Below are positions 12,378-24,497 of a DNA stretch of 64,000 bases, piece by piece. The stretch's first letter is position 1; every line of letters starts with the position of its first letter. Made by a program: the position numbers and the translations under genes. The notes beneath the pieces are model-generated. The model had not been told where the DNA came from. It was given only the letters and a program-made list of their open reading frames with translations, and ran no database searches. This DNA is from Rhizophagus clarus (taxonomy: Eukaryota > Glomeromycota > Glomeromycetes > Glomerales > Glomeraceae): NCBI GenBank assembly GCA_015698045.1, contig BLAL01000319.1, forward strand, positions 744,001-808,000, written 5' to 3'.

Positions 12378-15258
12378 ACAAGAGGCCATTTTCCATGGAG
12401 AGCCGGGGAGTTATCCACGGTTATTTACACTTGTTTGTATGTGCATGCTCTGAGTTTTTTGACATATGGATGCTTGACTCGTTCCTAAAATTACTTAAGA
12501 ATCCTTAATCCTTCAAATTTAAAAAACCTTGAGGATTCTTTCAAAATCCTAAGAAATTTTAAGCTTGTTTTAATTTAATTTCTTTAACAAATTATCCAGC
12601 CGATTATTATAAGAATTTTTTTTTTAAAATACAAAAAAAAAACAGGCAAAGGCTTTTTTTTAGTGCTTTATTTATTGAGTAGTTAAAATTTTGTATATGC
12701 GTTTATATGTATTATGTATTATAAGAGATATTATTTACACGTACTAGTTAAAAAAAAGTATAATATATAATAATGTAAAAAAAATGATGTTATCTTTATT
12801 CTGAAAACTTATCACTTTATTCTGAAAAACATCAGGCATTTCTTCAGTTTGAGTATGGTAATCACTCTCTGTATCCATAAAACTTTCTGACTTTTTTAAT
12901 TTGGTTTCCTCTTGAATTTCATCTTCATCTGCTGAAGGAATTTCAATAATTTTTTCCATGACAATATTCATAATTGCACCTTTCTTCCTGGGGCTTTTTC
13001 TAATCAGAGCTTTTGCACTTTTAGTTTTTCCACTTCGTTTGCCACCTCGCTTAGTATGGATAGGTTTTGTTTTTTCTTCAATGGTATCATTCTGTTGTAA
13101 GTTATCATCTGATAGAACAAATTGAACACTTTTTTGTCTTTAAAGTTATTATTTTGTGGTTCGTCAGTATTAATGAGTTGTGGTAAATTAGGTTGAACTA
13201 ATTCTTTATCTTTTTCAGAAGATATTTGTGAATAAGATGATGGATTATAATTGGGATATGGATAGTAAGGATAATATTGATTATTACTATTGTATGATTG
13301 TAATGATGATGGCAGTAGTGGTGGTGGTAGGCTAGGATTATAATAGGGATATGGAGGATGAGGATGAGGATGTGGTTGAATTGCAGATCTATTGTCAGTT
13401 AATTCTATTGCTCTGGTTGCAGGAAGTATATTGTAGGATAATTCTTCTTTGAGTTTCACAGTTTGATCGTCAACTTCTGCTATAGGTGTTTTATGAGTTA
13501 TCTTAGTCTTTTCAACAGATTTTTTTTTTCTTTTTATTTGGCGTCGTATTTAAAGTATCTGAAAAAATCTCTGAAGAATCAGAAGAAATATCATATTTTC
13601 TTTTATCATTTAACGAGGATTTTTTTGTCTTGGGAATTCCAAAATTTAATTCATCATTATCATCGTCATTTGCATAAGTAGATTTGTTGGATTTTTTGTC
13701 AAAATCAAGCTCCGTTAATTTAATTGCATAATAAGAAGTATTTCCACCATCATAATATCACTATAATATCCCATATATAATTCAGACATATATACTTTCA
13801 TATTAGGATTAAGGTTTGGAACAATATTAACCAGTGTTTGGATTATCACCATAATATAAATAGAAATCATGGACATATTTTATTTTATCATAAGAACAAA
13901 AAACACCGTTGCATTTAGTATTAATTATTTTTTTGCCAAAATTTTCTTGTAAAGGATCATTGGTAAGACAAACCGATGCTGTGATGTATGGGTAAAAAAC
14001 AGGTATCGTACTATATTCCCATTTATCAGAGTTTTTAATGGTGATCGCTTGGTTCACAGAGAGCTTAAATTAATAAAAAAAAAAGAATTTATTATTATAT
14101 GAAACATAACGTATTATTATAGTAATTTAAACATTCAATTTAAATATAACATACAAATATAGAATTTTCATAATTCTTTGAAGGAATGTATATCGTTGTT
14201 TGATCCAATAAATAATTTAAAATCAAAACTCTTAAATTTATTAGCATTTGGCTGATATATTGCGGTACTATCTATACAAATTTTTGTTGTTACTTTACTG
14301 GTTACTAGCACGACTAGCATCATAGAATTAGTAGACATATTATCTAAGTTTTAATTTTTATAATTTTACAATAAATAAAGAAAAGATGTCAATTAAAAAA
14401 TTTCAAAAAATTTTTTAGCGTACAAAAGCAAAACGATATTTTTTTTTTAATATAAATACTTAAAATTATTTCACACTCATTCATTTTTTTATCACAATAT
14501 TAAAATAATTGACCAATAAATGTTCTTTTTTTTTTTTATTTGGAGAACTGAATTATTTACATGCTAAAATGTAAGTTTGCTTTTAATAAGTGAATCGAAT
14601 GAATCCTAATAAATTTAATATATTTTTTTGGTTATTTTTTTTTATGTTACACTATTACAATTTTTTATTATTAAAAAAAAATTATAATGGTCATTTTTTT
14701 TTGTAACGTGTCAATCTCTTTTTTTCTTTTTTTCTAAAATATTAAACATTCACATGTTAAAAGTATGAAGATTTTTATATTTAGAATAAATATTACAAAA
14801 ATTTTTTTTTTATTTTATTCATATAAATAAAATAAAAAAAAAAATCGAATGAAAGATGAGAACAGACTATGCAAAAATATGTTCATTAGCTGCAATTAAT
14901 TATTTTCTTTATTATATTATTGTATATTCAAAAAAAGTGAAGAGTTTTTTTTGTCCCATTTAATATATTAAATCAAAAATTATTAATTAAAATTATTAAA
15001 GTATTTTAGCATAAAATGAAATTTGGTTTATTTTAACAAAAAATATTTTTTTTTTAACGTAAGATGATGATCAAAAAAAAAATTTGAACTTCAACACGGA
15101 AGTCAGTAATTTGATGGTCAAATATAACATGGCATAAAAGTGCCACCCAAAAATTTGGGTAAATTAGATAAATATAGCAATAAAAATGGCCAATTATTTG
15201 ATCATCAAATATAAATTCTAATTTGGGGCATTATAATTTACATAGACATTATAGTGGT
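12378..15258. mobile_element. 2.9 kb block inserted into the TLDc array
   Basis: The repeat sequence shared by array units stops at 12377 (ctttgttaata) and resumes at 15259 (gttaatataatg). The 7 bp gttaata flanking both sides may be a target duplication. No clear terminal inverted repeats were seen (ends acaagaggcc and atagtggt), so the mechanism is open. Inside are a decayed minus-strand gene (listed separately) and, at about 14340-15250, AT-rich DNA with no recognisable feature. Confidence 0.5.
12744..14338 (-). pseudogene. Decayed gene for a Lys-rich, His/Pro/Tyr low-complexity protein
   Basis: A minus-strand coding-like region in several frames. A first exon may start at ATG 14338 (MSTNSMMLVVLVTSK...) and stops at 14168; a second block (13827-14080) starts after an AG and reads NQAITIKNSDKWEYSTIPVF. 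Frame changes occur near 13830, 13750 and 13140 (the last at an A run). Between them the translation is protein-like: an acidic/Lys-rich segment (DDDNDELNFGIPKTKKSS), a basic KKKKKS run, a His-Pro-Tyr-Asn-rich stretch (HPHPHPPYPYYNPS), then a basic segment (TKRGGKRSGKTKSAKAL) and an acidic end. There is no recognised domain. The nuclear-like basic runs suggest a DNA-linked protein, but function is unknown. Confidence 0.5.
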
Positions 15259-15263
15259 GTTAA

Positions 15264-15319
15264 TATAATGTTCTTCAATACCTTGGCAAAAAAAAAAAAT
15301 ATATAATGTTCTTCAATAC
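15264..15319. mobile_element. Tiny poly(A)-tailed insertion between two 18 bp target duplications
   Basis: The 18-mer tataatgttcttcaatac at 15264-15281 recurs at 15302-15319. Only cttggc, a run of A and a few bases lie between. This is what an extremely 5'-truncated non-LTR retrotransposition (tail only) would leave. Confidence 0.55.
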
Positions 15320-16518
15320 AAGTAAAAAAAAACTCTTCCTCTCTCTGGTCGTTTTTCATAGTAATCCGCAGTATATGTAAAAACCTTTTTCTATTTTCTG
15401 TTGGTACTCTAACCAACGCTCGTTTATTTAGCATTTCTTAGAGTTCCTTTCAACTATGGCCCTTACTCTTCCCTTTCGACCAGATGACCTTCTTACTCTT
15501 GTTTCTCTCCTAACTAAACTTCTGGATGATTTTGACCTCAAGTTTCTTTCTGCTCACCTGGACTCTATTCGCGACTTTCAGTCCAAACTCCTCTTCAACC
15601 TACGGCTTTTTAACCATCAACTCCTAGTCGTTCATGATCATAAGAAATACAAACGACTAGTTTTTCTTTATAACCTACGTTCGTCTATTTTTTTCACGTC
15701 CTCATATATATTTTCTGGCCTTCTTACCTTTTTTCGTGCCCTCCAAGAAGACGCGTCGAGCAAATCACGTGATATTCCTGATTTGCGTAATCTACATAAG
15801 GATGTTCATGCATCATCCGCTATGATCGATCCAATAACTCGCAATGAAGATTTTTCTGGATAAATAAAGACGGAAACACTATCGCAAGAACTACTGCTTA
15901 AGGCTACTCATCATTTCCGTCTCCTTTTTCCTTGTTCTCTTCTATCATTCGTCTCGTATCTTTTTAGTAGCCTCTCACGTCTTTCTACTATAGTAGAGTC
16001 TATTATTAGAAATATTATGCTTTATTTTGTCTATCCTTTCTATTCACCCCCCTTTTTCGTTGTTTATACCGCTTTTTGACCTGCGCTTTTACCTCACTGT
16101 TATTTATTAAGAGATTAGAAACTAGGATACGGTCATGTGAAACCTATAGCCCTTACGCTACTGATTGGATTTTGCCCCGCCCCTTTTCCTCTTTTCTCTT
16201 TTTTATTTTTCAGGTTTTATTTTTGGGTTTATGGGTGTTTAGATTGGTTTCTATTTTTTTTTTCTTTTTTATTTTTTCCTTTTGTTCGTTGGTATTGCCA
16301 TCCTGTTCGAGACCGTTGGCGTGCTTTGGCTTAAAACTTTCGGTAGGCGCCAGTAAGGGTGTTGGTAATATTGAGGTAGGGTTCGTTATTCTAGTTTAGC
16401 TTAGGTTATTCTTAGTTTAGGGAACTATGTATCATTTATGTATTTTTGTGCGACTTTTAGTTGCTTTTACTGTCTAATAAAATTGATACGTTACCTCAAA
16501 AAAAAAAAAATATATATA
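15320..16518 (+). mobile_element. Retroposed, poly(A)-tailed sequence with 18 bp target duplication
   Basis: Flanked by tataatgttcttcaatac at 15302-15319 and 16519-16536. The right end has AATAAA at 16476, then 16 bp, then a 13-base A run, as in a polyadenylated transcript. The inside is clearly less AT-rich and pyrimidine-rich compared with the array it interrupts. It carries a 135-codon ORF (separate entry); no reverse transcriptase or endonuclease is present. It could be a processed retrocopy of an mRNA or a non-autonomous LINE/SINE-type element. Confidence 0.7.
15456..15863 (+). CDS. Small ORF inside the retroposed sequence, unknown function
   Basis: The ATG lies in caactATGgc, and the 135-residue product ends in a TAA. 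The N-terminal 60 residues are Leu/Asp-rich and look helical (FRPDDLLTLVSLLTKLLDDF, then LSAHLDSIRDFQSKLLFNL). A short basic loop (HDHKKYKRL) and a hydrophobic stretch (about 80-95) follow. No family was recognised. Its base composition is higher in GC than flanking DNA. It may be the coding part of the transcript that was retroposed, or part of an element; whether it is expressed here cannot be told. Confidence 0.4.
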   Translation: MALTLPFRPDDLLTLVSLLTKLLDDFDLKFLSAHLDSIRDFQSKLLFNLRLFNHQLLVVHDHKKYKRLVFLYNLRSSIFFTSSYIFSGLLTFFRALQEDASSKSRDIPDLRNLHKDVHASSAMIDPITRNEDFSG

Positions 16519-17254
16519 TATAATGTTCTTCAATACATGCTTGTCAAGATAAACGATTTCAGGTCCTTAAATAATTATTTTCATGACACAAACAAATTAT
16601 CCTCTTAAAACCTTTCCAAACTGAAATCCTAACTGAAATAATTAAAATAAAGAAAATAAACAAAAATCTTGCTTAACAATTCATTTCTCATCTCTTTATT
16701 TAACATCATCACGGTCAGCTAAGGAATTAATAATAAGGAAATAACAAAAGTATTTACGAAAATGCTTTAACATCGTTATGGACATATAAAATAATGACTA
16801 AGAATAAATTATACACTAAAAAATAAATATAGAAATGCACCACTAATCTAATCGAAATACTAGTATCCAACTTTTTCCTTTACAACATTTAAGAGTAATA
16901 TGTATTTAATAATTATTACGTAGATTTTTTTTTTCCACAATATAATGCTATCAATAACCGACCTTTCATTGTCAATAAACTTTTTTTTTTTATTAAATTA
17001 CATTTTTCATATTACATTCCAAAACTGATAATAATGCCAATAAGGTAATAAAGATTTGAGATTTAATATGCGGAATATACAGTATAATAACAATTTTTGG
17101 TTTATACAATTTTATTAAAATATGAGAAACAAACTTTTTGTAAGCTTTCATTTAGCAAAATTATTAGATGTACTGTATAAATCATTATTGATTGCATGAC
17201 ATTTTACTTTAATAATGTAACAATAAAGATTAACAAAAAAAAAATATTATCATT

Positions 17255-18764
17255 TTAATCCTTTGTAATTTGAAATATTTCATATTCTTCTACAGAAAAA
17301 TAATCCTTAGTTTCTCTAATTTTATCATAACACTTAATATTACAACAACAATAACTCTTATTATAAAAATTGTCTCCATCTAAAATAAGGCCACCGGTAA
17401 ATACTGGACCGCAGTCACTGTCATAGTATACAGCGCTATCTACACACTTTACTCGACTTAAAATATATTCCTCGATATTATTCTTATTCTTAAAGGAGAA
17501 TATAAAACTATCTTTAGTGGCACCCCAACTGTTATCAGATTTCCATATGATCGGATTATATCCTCCAAGGATTTCGGTACTATCTTTCACTTTAATAATT
17601 AATATAGTATGAGATTGATTATCACAGATCTTATGAAATTTATTAGATGAAAATCCATCACGAGATCCCCGAAGTATTAATTTAAATTCATATGGATTTT
17701 TTATCTCATCTGTAATTTCTAATCTATCAATCCATTTCGAAATTAATACAGTATGTTGATAAGTAATGATTTTTGAATCAACACTTTTTGAACTAATTTC
17801 TTTTATTATATTCTGTTCTGGTCTTTTATTTGGCTGATATATAAAATCTTTAATTAATTTTTCACGTAATTCTTTGGGTATGATTTTTTTATATGGATAT
17901 ACTTTCTCCACAAATTCTTTAGAAGTTAAATTATAGAATTTAATATAAGGAATACAATGTTGTAAAGTATCTTTCAAAGTATTGAAATCATCTTTGGAAT
18001 AATTTAAAGGATCTGATGGAAGCTCAGGATTTTGAGCAATACCCCATTTAAGAATATGCTCCCAAACTTGAATAGTATTCTTTTGAGAATTCTCATGTTG
18101 AATAAGAGAAATCATACATTTTTCTGAAATTGAATTGAAATCGATTGAATTAAAAATTTTTTCTGGTTCTTTAGACATCATTTCTTTACAAAAATCTTGT
18201 AATTTCAAGAAAGAATCATTCTCAAAGCTTGTTTGATAAATTAGGTTAAAATTTTGTTTCATCCAATTTTTTTTGTTTTCGATTAAAAAGGTTTGTAAAT
18301 GAGTGATTAATTCTTGAAGACCAAATTCATTTGCGGTAATCAAAATTTTAATAATATCTGAGTCATCATGTTTTTCCAAAGAAAGTTTTCCTCCATAAAT
18401 ATACCTAAATTAAAAACATTTGAATATTTTTAATAAGTTAAAAGATACATTTTTAGAAAAAAAAAATGCCGTTATAATTTATTATTTCAATTTTCTCTCA
18501 CCTTAAGATTATTTGAAAAATTTCAGGTAAAATATTTGGCAACTTAATATGTGCCAAGATTCCATCATTGTTCCTTTTTTTAACGTTAGCTGACAAAATT
18601 CTTCTTAAATAAGACGAACGATAATTTAAAATAACCATATGGGCACGAAAAATTTTTACGTAAGGGTCATCGCCAACTTCAATTGTAATATCATAAAATT
18701 CATTATCTTCTAATATTTCAAGTAAATTTTGAGATAATATTGGTAGTAATTTGTTATCGTCCAT
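17255..18764 (-). CDS. BTB-BACK-TLDc domain protein, copy 2
   Basis: Exons 18502-18764 and 17255-18404; intron 97 bp with GTGAGA and AG; 470 residues. The start ATG gives MDDNKLL; the longer upstream frame (MGTDLH...) exists only because a base is missing in the leader of this copy and is not shared by the others, so it was not used. BTB and BACK are nearly identical to copies 3-5. In the TLDc domain this copy has its own patch (SDNSWGATKDSF and VKCVDSAVYYDSDCGPVF), with an extra Cys and a DSDCGP in place of the usual NYGP. The linker has SKSVDSKIITYQHTVL, shared with copies 3 and 4 (in part). It is the first unit of the tandem array, directly after the retroposed insertion. Confidence 0.9.
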
Positions 18765-18814
18765 TTGTAATTGAATTTTTATTTCAAAGGGATGAAAAAA
18801 AAATAAATGTAAAT

Positions 18815-18890
18815 CCGTACCCATTCTGTTATATATTTGATCATCTGATCACAGGATTCGGATGTACTGTATTTCGGTCCGTTTGCGACT
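18815..18890 (-). promoter_or_regulatory. Conserved TLDc promoter module, copy 2
   Basis: Same order as in copy 1, with a 4 bp expansion (gtactgtattt) between the CATCCGA block and CGGACCG. The TATA-like element and the GATCA dyad are unchanged. Confidence 0.6.
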
Positions 18891-19682
18891 TTGCGGACGA
18901 TCCGCAAGTGAACATCGTATCAACGCTGCTACTACCCGGCTCCTACAATTGATTCAAATAAAGTAAATCTTTATTAATAATATAATGTTCTTCAATACAT
19001 GATTGTCAAGATAAACGATTTCAGGTCCTTAAATAATTATTTTCGTGACAAACAAATTATCCTCTATAAAATCTTTCCAAAACTGAAATCCTAACTGAAA
19101 TAATTAAAATAAAGAAAATAACAAAAATCTTACTCAACAATTCATTTCTCATTTCTTATTTAACGTCATCGCGGTCAGCTAGGGAATGAATAATAAGGAA
19201 ATAACAAAAGTATTTACGAGAATACTTTAACATTGTTATGTACGTATAAATAAATGACTAAGAATAAACTATACACTAAAAAATAAATATAGAAATGCAC
19301 CACTATTCTAATCAAAGTACTATCCAAATTTCTCCTTTACAACATTTAAGGGTAATATATATTTTATAATTATTACGGGAATTTTTTTTTCCACTATATA
19401 AATGCATTTAATAACCGACCTTTCATTCGTTAATAAACATTTTTTTTTTATTAAATTGCATCAATCCAAATTGATAATAATGCTAATAGGGTAATAAAGA
19501 TTTGAGATTTAATATGCGAAATATAGACAATTTTTGGTTTATACAATTTTACTAAAACATGAGAAACAAAACTTTTTGTAAGCTTTCATTTAGCAAATTA
19601 TTAGATATATAAATCATTATTGATTACATATATTTTACTTTAATAATGTAATAATAAAGATTAACAAAAAAATATTACCATT
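18891..19682. other. Conserved non-coding part of array unit
   Basis: Promoter-distal DNA of copy 2 (to 18980) followed by the non-coding leader and 3' flank of unit 2. There are no open frames of note; the same blocks recur in the other units. Confidence 0.6.
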
Positions 19683-21186
19683 TTATTCCTTTGTAATTTG
19701 AAATATTTCATATTCTTCTACAGAAAAATAATCGCTAGTTTCTCTAATTTTATCATACCACCTAATACTACCGTAACAATTACTCTTATTATAAAAATCG
19801 TCTCCACGTAAAATAAGGCCACCGGTAAATACTGGACCGTAGTTAATATTATTGTATACAGAGCCCTCTACAGGTTTTACTCGACTTAAAATATAATCCT
19901 CGATATTATCCTTATTCTTAAAGGAGAATATAAAACTATCTTTAGTATTGCCATGACTATAACCACTTTTCCATATGATTGGATTATATCCTCCAAGGAT
20001 TTCATCGCTATTTTTCACTTTAATAATTGTTATGGTATGAGATTGATTATCACAGATTTCATGAAATTTACTAGGTAAGAATCCATCACGAGATCCCCGA
20101 AGTATTAATTTAAATTCATAAGGATTTTTTATTTCATCTGTAATTTTTAACTTATCAATCCATTTCGAAATCAATACAGTATGTTGATAAGTAATGATTT
20201 TTGAATCAATACTTTTTGAACTAATTTCTTTTATTATCTTCTGTTCTGGTTTTTTAGTTGGCTGATATATAAAATCTTTAATTAATTTTTCACGTAATTC
20301 TTTGGATATGATTTTCTTATATGGATATACTTTCTCCACAAATTCTTTAGAAGTTAAATTATAAAATTTAATATAAGGAATACATTGTTGTAAAGTGTCT
20401 TTCAAAGTATTAAAATCATCTTTGGAATAATTTAAAGGATCTGATGGAAGTTCAGAATTTTGAGCAATACCCCATTTAAGAATATGCTCCCAAACTTGAA
20501 TAGTATTCTTTTGAGAATTCTCATGTTGAATAAGAGAAATCAAACATTTTTCTGGAATTGAATTGAAATCGATTGAATTAAAAATTTTTTCTGGTTCGTT
20601 GGACATCAATTCTTTACAAAATTCTTGTAATTTCAAGAAAGAATCATTCCCAAAACTTGTTTGATAAATTAGGTTAAAATTTTGTTTCATCCAATTTTTT
20701 TTGTTTTCGATTAAAAAGGTTTGTAAATGTGTGACTAATTCCTGAAGACCAAATTCATTTGCAGTAACCAAAATTTTAATAATATCTGAGTCATCATGAT
20801 TTTCCAAAAAAAGCTTTCCTCCATAAATATACCTAAATTAAAAACATTTAAATATTTTTATAAGTTACAAAATACATTTTTAGAAAAAAAAACCGTCATA
20901 ATTTACTATTTCAATTCTCTCACCTTAAGATTATTTGAAAAATTTCTGGTAAAATATTTGGCAATTTAATATGTGCCAAAATTCTATCATTACTCCTTTT
21001 TTTAACCTTAGTTGACAAAATTCTTCTTAAATAAGACGAACGATAATTTAAAATAACCATATGAGCACGAAAAATTTTTACGTAAGGATCATCACCAACT
21101 TCAATTGTAATATCATAAAATTCATTATCTTCTAATATTTCAAGTAAATTTTGAGATAATATTGGTAGTAATTTGTTATCGTCCAT
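19683..21186 (-). CDS. BTB-BACK-TLDc domain protein, copy 3
   Basis: Exons 20924-21186 and 19683-20832, with a 91 bp intron; 470 residues from MDDNKLL. Full BTB, BACK and TLDc are present. Distinct positions: STKVKKRSNDRILAH in the BTB linker (others STNVKKRNNDGIL), ELMSNEPEKIF and SIPEKCL in BACK, RGSRDGFLPSKFHEI, VKNSDEILGG (others KDSTEILGG) and the variable patch VKPVEGSVYNNINYGPVF in TLDc. The protein ends ITKE rather than ITKD. The second variable patch is SGYSHGNTKDSF. It sits in unit 2 of the array. Confidence 0.9.
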
Positions 21187-21240
21187 TTGTAATTGAATTT
21201 TTATTTTCAAAGGAATGAAAAAAAATATATATATGCAAGT

Positions 21241-21315
21241 CCGTACCCATTTGGTTATATATTGATCATCTGATCACAGGATTCGGATGTATTTCGGTCC
21301 GTTTGCGGACGATCC
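21241..21315 (-). promoter_or_regulatory. Conserved TLDc promoter module, copy 3
   Basis: CGG site (cggtccgtttgcggacgatccg on the plus strand), CATCCGA block, GATCA dyad and TATA-like box as in copy 1. The downstream block is shortened (the gctgctactac segment is missing). Confidence 0.6.
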
Positions 21316-22085
21316 GCAAGTAAATATTGTATTAACGCGGCTCCTACAATTGATTCAAATAAAGTAAATCTTTGTTAATAATATAATGTTCTTCAATTCA
21401 TGCTTGTCAAATGTCAAGATAACGATTTCAGGTTCTTAAATAATTATTTTCGTGACACAAACAAATTATCCTATTAAAATCTTTCCAAAACTGAAATCCT
21501 AACTGAAATGATTCAAATAAAGACAATAAACAAAAATCTTGTTTATCAATTCATTTCTCATTTCTCATTTAACATAGCTAGAGAATGAATAATAAGGAAA
21601 TGACAATAGTATTTACGAGAATACTTTAACATCGTTATGGACGTATAAATAAATGAACTTAGAATAAACTATACATTAAAAATATAGAAATGCACCACTA
21701 ATCTAATCAAAATACTATCCTAATTTTTCCTTTACAACATTTAAGGGTAATATGTATTTAATAATTCTTACGTAATTTTTTTTCCCACAATATAATGCGA
21801 CCTTTCATTGTCAATAAACTTTTTTTTTATTAAATTGCATTTTTCATATTACATTCCAAGACTGATAATAATGCTAATAGGATAATAAAGATTTGAGATT
21901 TAATATGCGAAATATTCAGTACAATGGCAATTTTTAATTTATACAATTTTATTAAAACATGAGAAACAAACCTTTTTGTAAGCTTTCATTTATCAAAATT
22001 ATTAGATGTATAAATCATTATTGATTACATGATATTTTACTTTAATAATGATACAATAAAGATTAACAAAAAAAATATTACCATT
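21316..22085. other. Conserved non-coding part of array unit
   Basis: Non-coding leader and 3' flank of the third array unit, with a small duplication (tcaaatgtcaag) near 21408. No gene was seen. Confidence 0.6.
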
Positions 22086-23601
22086 TTAATCCTTTGTAAT
22101 TTGAAATATTTCATATTCTTCTACAGAAAAATAATCTCTAGTGTCTCTAATTTTATCATAATACGTGATATTACCACAACAATTACTCTTATTATAAAAG
22201 TTGTCTCCATGTAAAATAAGGCCACCGGTAAATACTGGACCGTAGCTAATATTATTGTATACAGCGTACCCTATATATGTACTCTTTACTCGACTTAAAA
22301 TATAGTCCTCGATATTATCCTTATTCTTAAAGGAGAATATAAAACTATTTTTAGTGGAAGCCCAACTGCAATCAGATTTCCATATGATTGGATTATATCC
22401 TCCAAGGATTTCGGTACTATCTTTCACTTTAATAATCGATATAGTATGAGATTGATTATCACAGATCTCATGGAATTTACTAGGTGAGAATCCATCATGA
22501 GATCCACGAAGTATTAATTTAAATTCATATGGATTTATCATCTCATCTGCAATTCCTAATCTATCAATCCATTTCGAAATTAATTCAGTATGTTGATAAG
22601 TAATGATTTTTGAATCAACACTCTTTGAACTAATTTCTTTTATTAACTTCTGTTCTGGTTTTTCACTTGGCTGATATATAAAATCTTTAATTAATTTTTC
22701 ACGTAATTCTTTGGGTATGATTTTCTTATATGGATATACTTTCTCCACAAATTCTTTAGAAGTTAAATTATAGAATTTAATAAAAGGAATACATTGTTGT
22801 AAAGTATTTTTCAAGGTATTGAAATCATTTTTGGAATAATTTAAAGGATCAGATGGAAGTTCAGGATTTTGATCAACTCCCCACTTAAGAACATGTTCCC
22901 AAACTTGAATAGTATTTTTTTGAGAATTCTCATGTTGAATGAGAGAAATCAAACATTTTTCTGAAATTGAATTGAAATCAATTGAATTAAAAATTTTTTC
23001 TGGTTCTTTAGACATCATTTCTTTACAAAAATCTTGTAATTTCAAGAAAGAATCATTCCCAAAGCTTGTTTGATAAATTAGGTTAAAATTTCGTTTCATC
23101 CAATTTTTTTTGTTTTCGATTAAAAAGGTTTGTAAATGAGTGATTAATTCTTGAAGACCAAATTCATTTGCGTCAACCAAAATTTTAATAATATCTGAGT
23201 CATCATGCTTTTCCAAAGAAAGCTTTCCACCATAAATATACCTAAATTAAAAACATTTGAATATTTTTAATAAGTTAAAAAATACATTTTTAGAAAAAAA
23301 AATAGCCGTTATAATTTATTATTTCAATTCTCTCTCACCTTAAGATTATTTGAAAAATTTCTGGTAAAATATTTGGTAACTTAATATGTGCCAAGATTCC
23401 ATCGTTGTTCCTTTTTTTAACGTTAGCTGATAAAATTCTTCTTAAATAAGACGAACGATAATTTAAAATAACCATATGGGCACGAAAAATTTTTACGTAA
23501 GGGTCATCACCAACTTCAATTGTTATATCATAAAATTCATTATCTTCTAATATTTCAAGTAAATTTTGAGATAATATTGGTAGTAATTTGTTATCGTCCA
23601 T
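22086..23601 (-). CDS. BTB-BACK-TLDc domain protein, copy 4
   Basis: Exons 23339-23601 and 22086-23241, with a 97 bp intron; 472 residues from MDDNKLL. The two extra residues compared with copies 2 and 3 lie in the variable TLDc patch (VKSTYIGYAVYNNISYGPVF). Other private changes: VDANEFGL and MKRNFNLIY in BTB/BACK, LKWGVDQNPEL, RLGIADEMINPYEF and RGSHDGFSPSKF, the last losing the Arg of the otherwise constant RGSRDGF. The first patch reads SDCSWASTKNSF. It is unit 3 of the array, and intron length and flank match copy 2 better than copy 3. Confidence 0.9.
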
Positions 23602-23654
23602 TTGTAATTGAATTTTTATTTTCAAATGAATGAAAAAAAAAATATATGCAAGTC

Positions 23655-23720
23655 AGTACTCATTTAGTTATATATTGATCATCTGATCACAGGATTCGGA
23701 TGTATTTCGGTCCGTTTGCG
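23655..23720 (-). promoter_or_regulatory. Conserved TLDc promoter module, copy 4
   Basis: TATA-like box, GATCA dyad, CATCCGA block and CGGACCG are present. The distal cggacgatcc repeat found in copies 1-3 has been deleted. Confidence 0.6.
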
Positions 23721-24497
23721 CAAGTGAACATCGTATTAACTCTGCTACTACCCGGCTCCTACAATTGATTCAAATAAAATAAATCTTTGTTAATAATATA
23801 ATGTTCTTCAATACATGCTTGTCAAGATAAACGATTTCAGGTCCTTAAATAATTATTTTCGTGACACAAACAAATTATCCTCTATAAAATCTTTCCAAAA
23901 CCGAAATCCTAATTGAAATAATTAAAATAAAGAAAATAAACAAAAATCTTAACAATTCATTTCTCATTTCTTATTTAATATCATCGCGGTCAGCTAGGGA
24001 ATGAATAATAAGGAAATAACAAAAGTATTTACGAGAATACTTTAACATGTTATGGACGTATAAATAAATGACTAAGAATAAACTATACACTAAAAAATAT
24101 GCATCACTAATCTAATCAATGTACTATCCGAATTTCTCCTTTACAACATTTAAGGGTAATATGTATTTTATAATTATTACGTAAATTTTTTTTCCACAAT
24201 ATAATGCATTTAATAACCGACCTTTCATTGTTAATAAACATTTTTTTTTTATTAAATTACATTATTCATATTACATTCCAAACTGATAATAATGCTAATA
24301 GGGTAATGGAGATTTGAGATTTAATATGCGAAATATAGGCAATTTTTGGTTTATACAATTTTACTAAAACATGAGAACAAAACTTTTCGTAAGGTTTCAT
24401 TTAGCAAATTATTAGACATATAAATTATTATTAATTACATGATATTTTACTTTAATAATGTAACAATAAAGATTAGCAAAAAAAAAATATTACCATT
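23721..24497. other. Conserved non-coding part of array unit
   Basis: Non-coding leader and 3' flank of the fourth array unit. No gene was seen. Confidence 0.6.

Noticed and set aside
16076-16399. Overlapping 107- and 65-codon frames downstream of the small ORF
   Set aside because: Phe/Leu-rich translations of a T-rich stretch that looks like the 3' untranslated part of the retroposed transcript.
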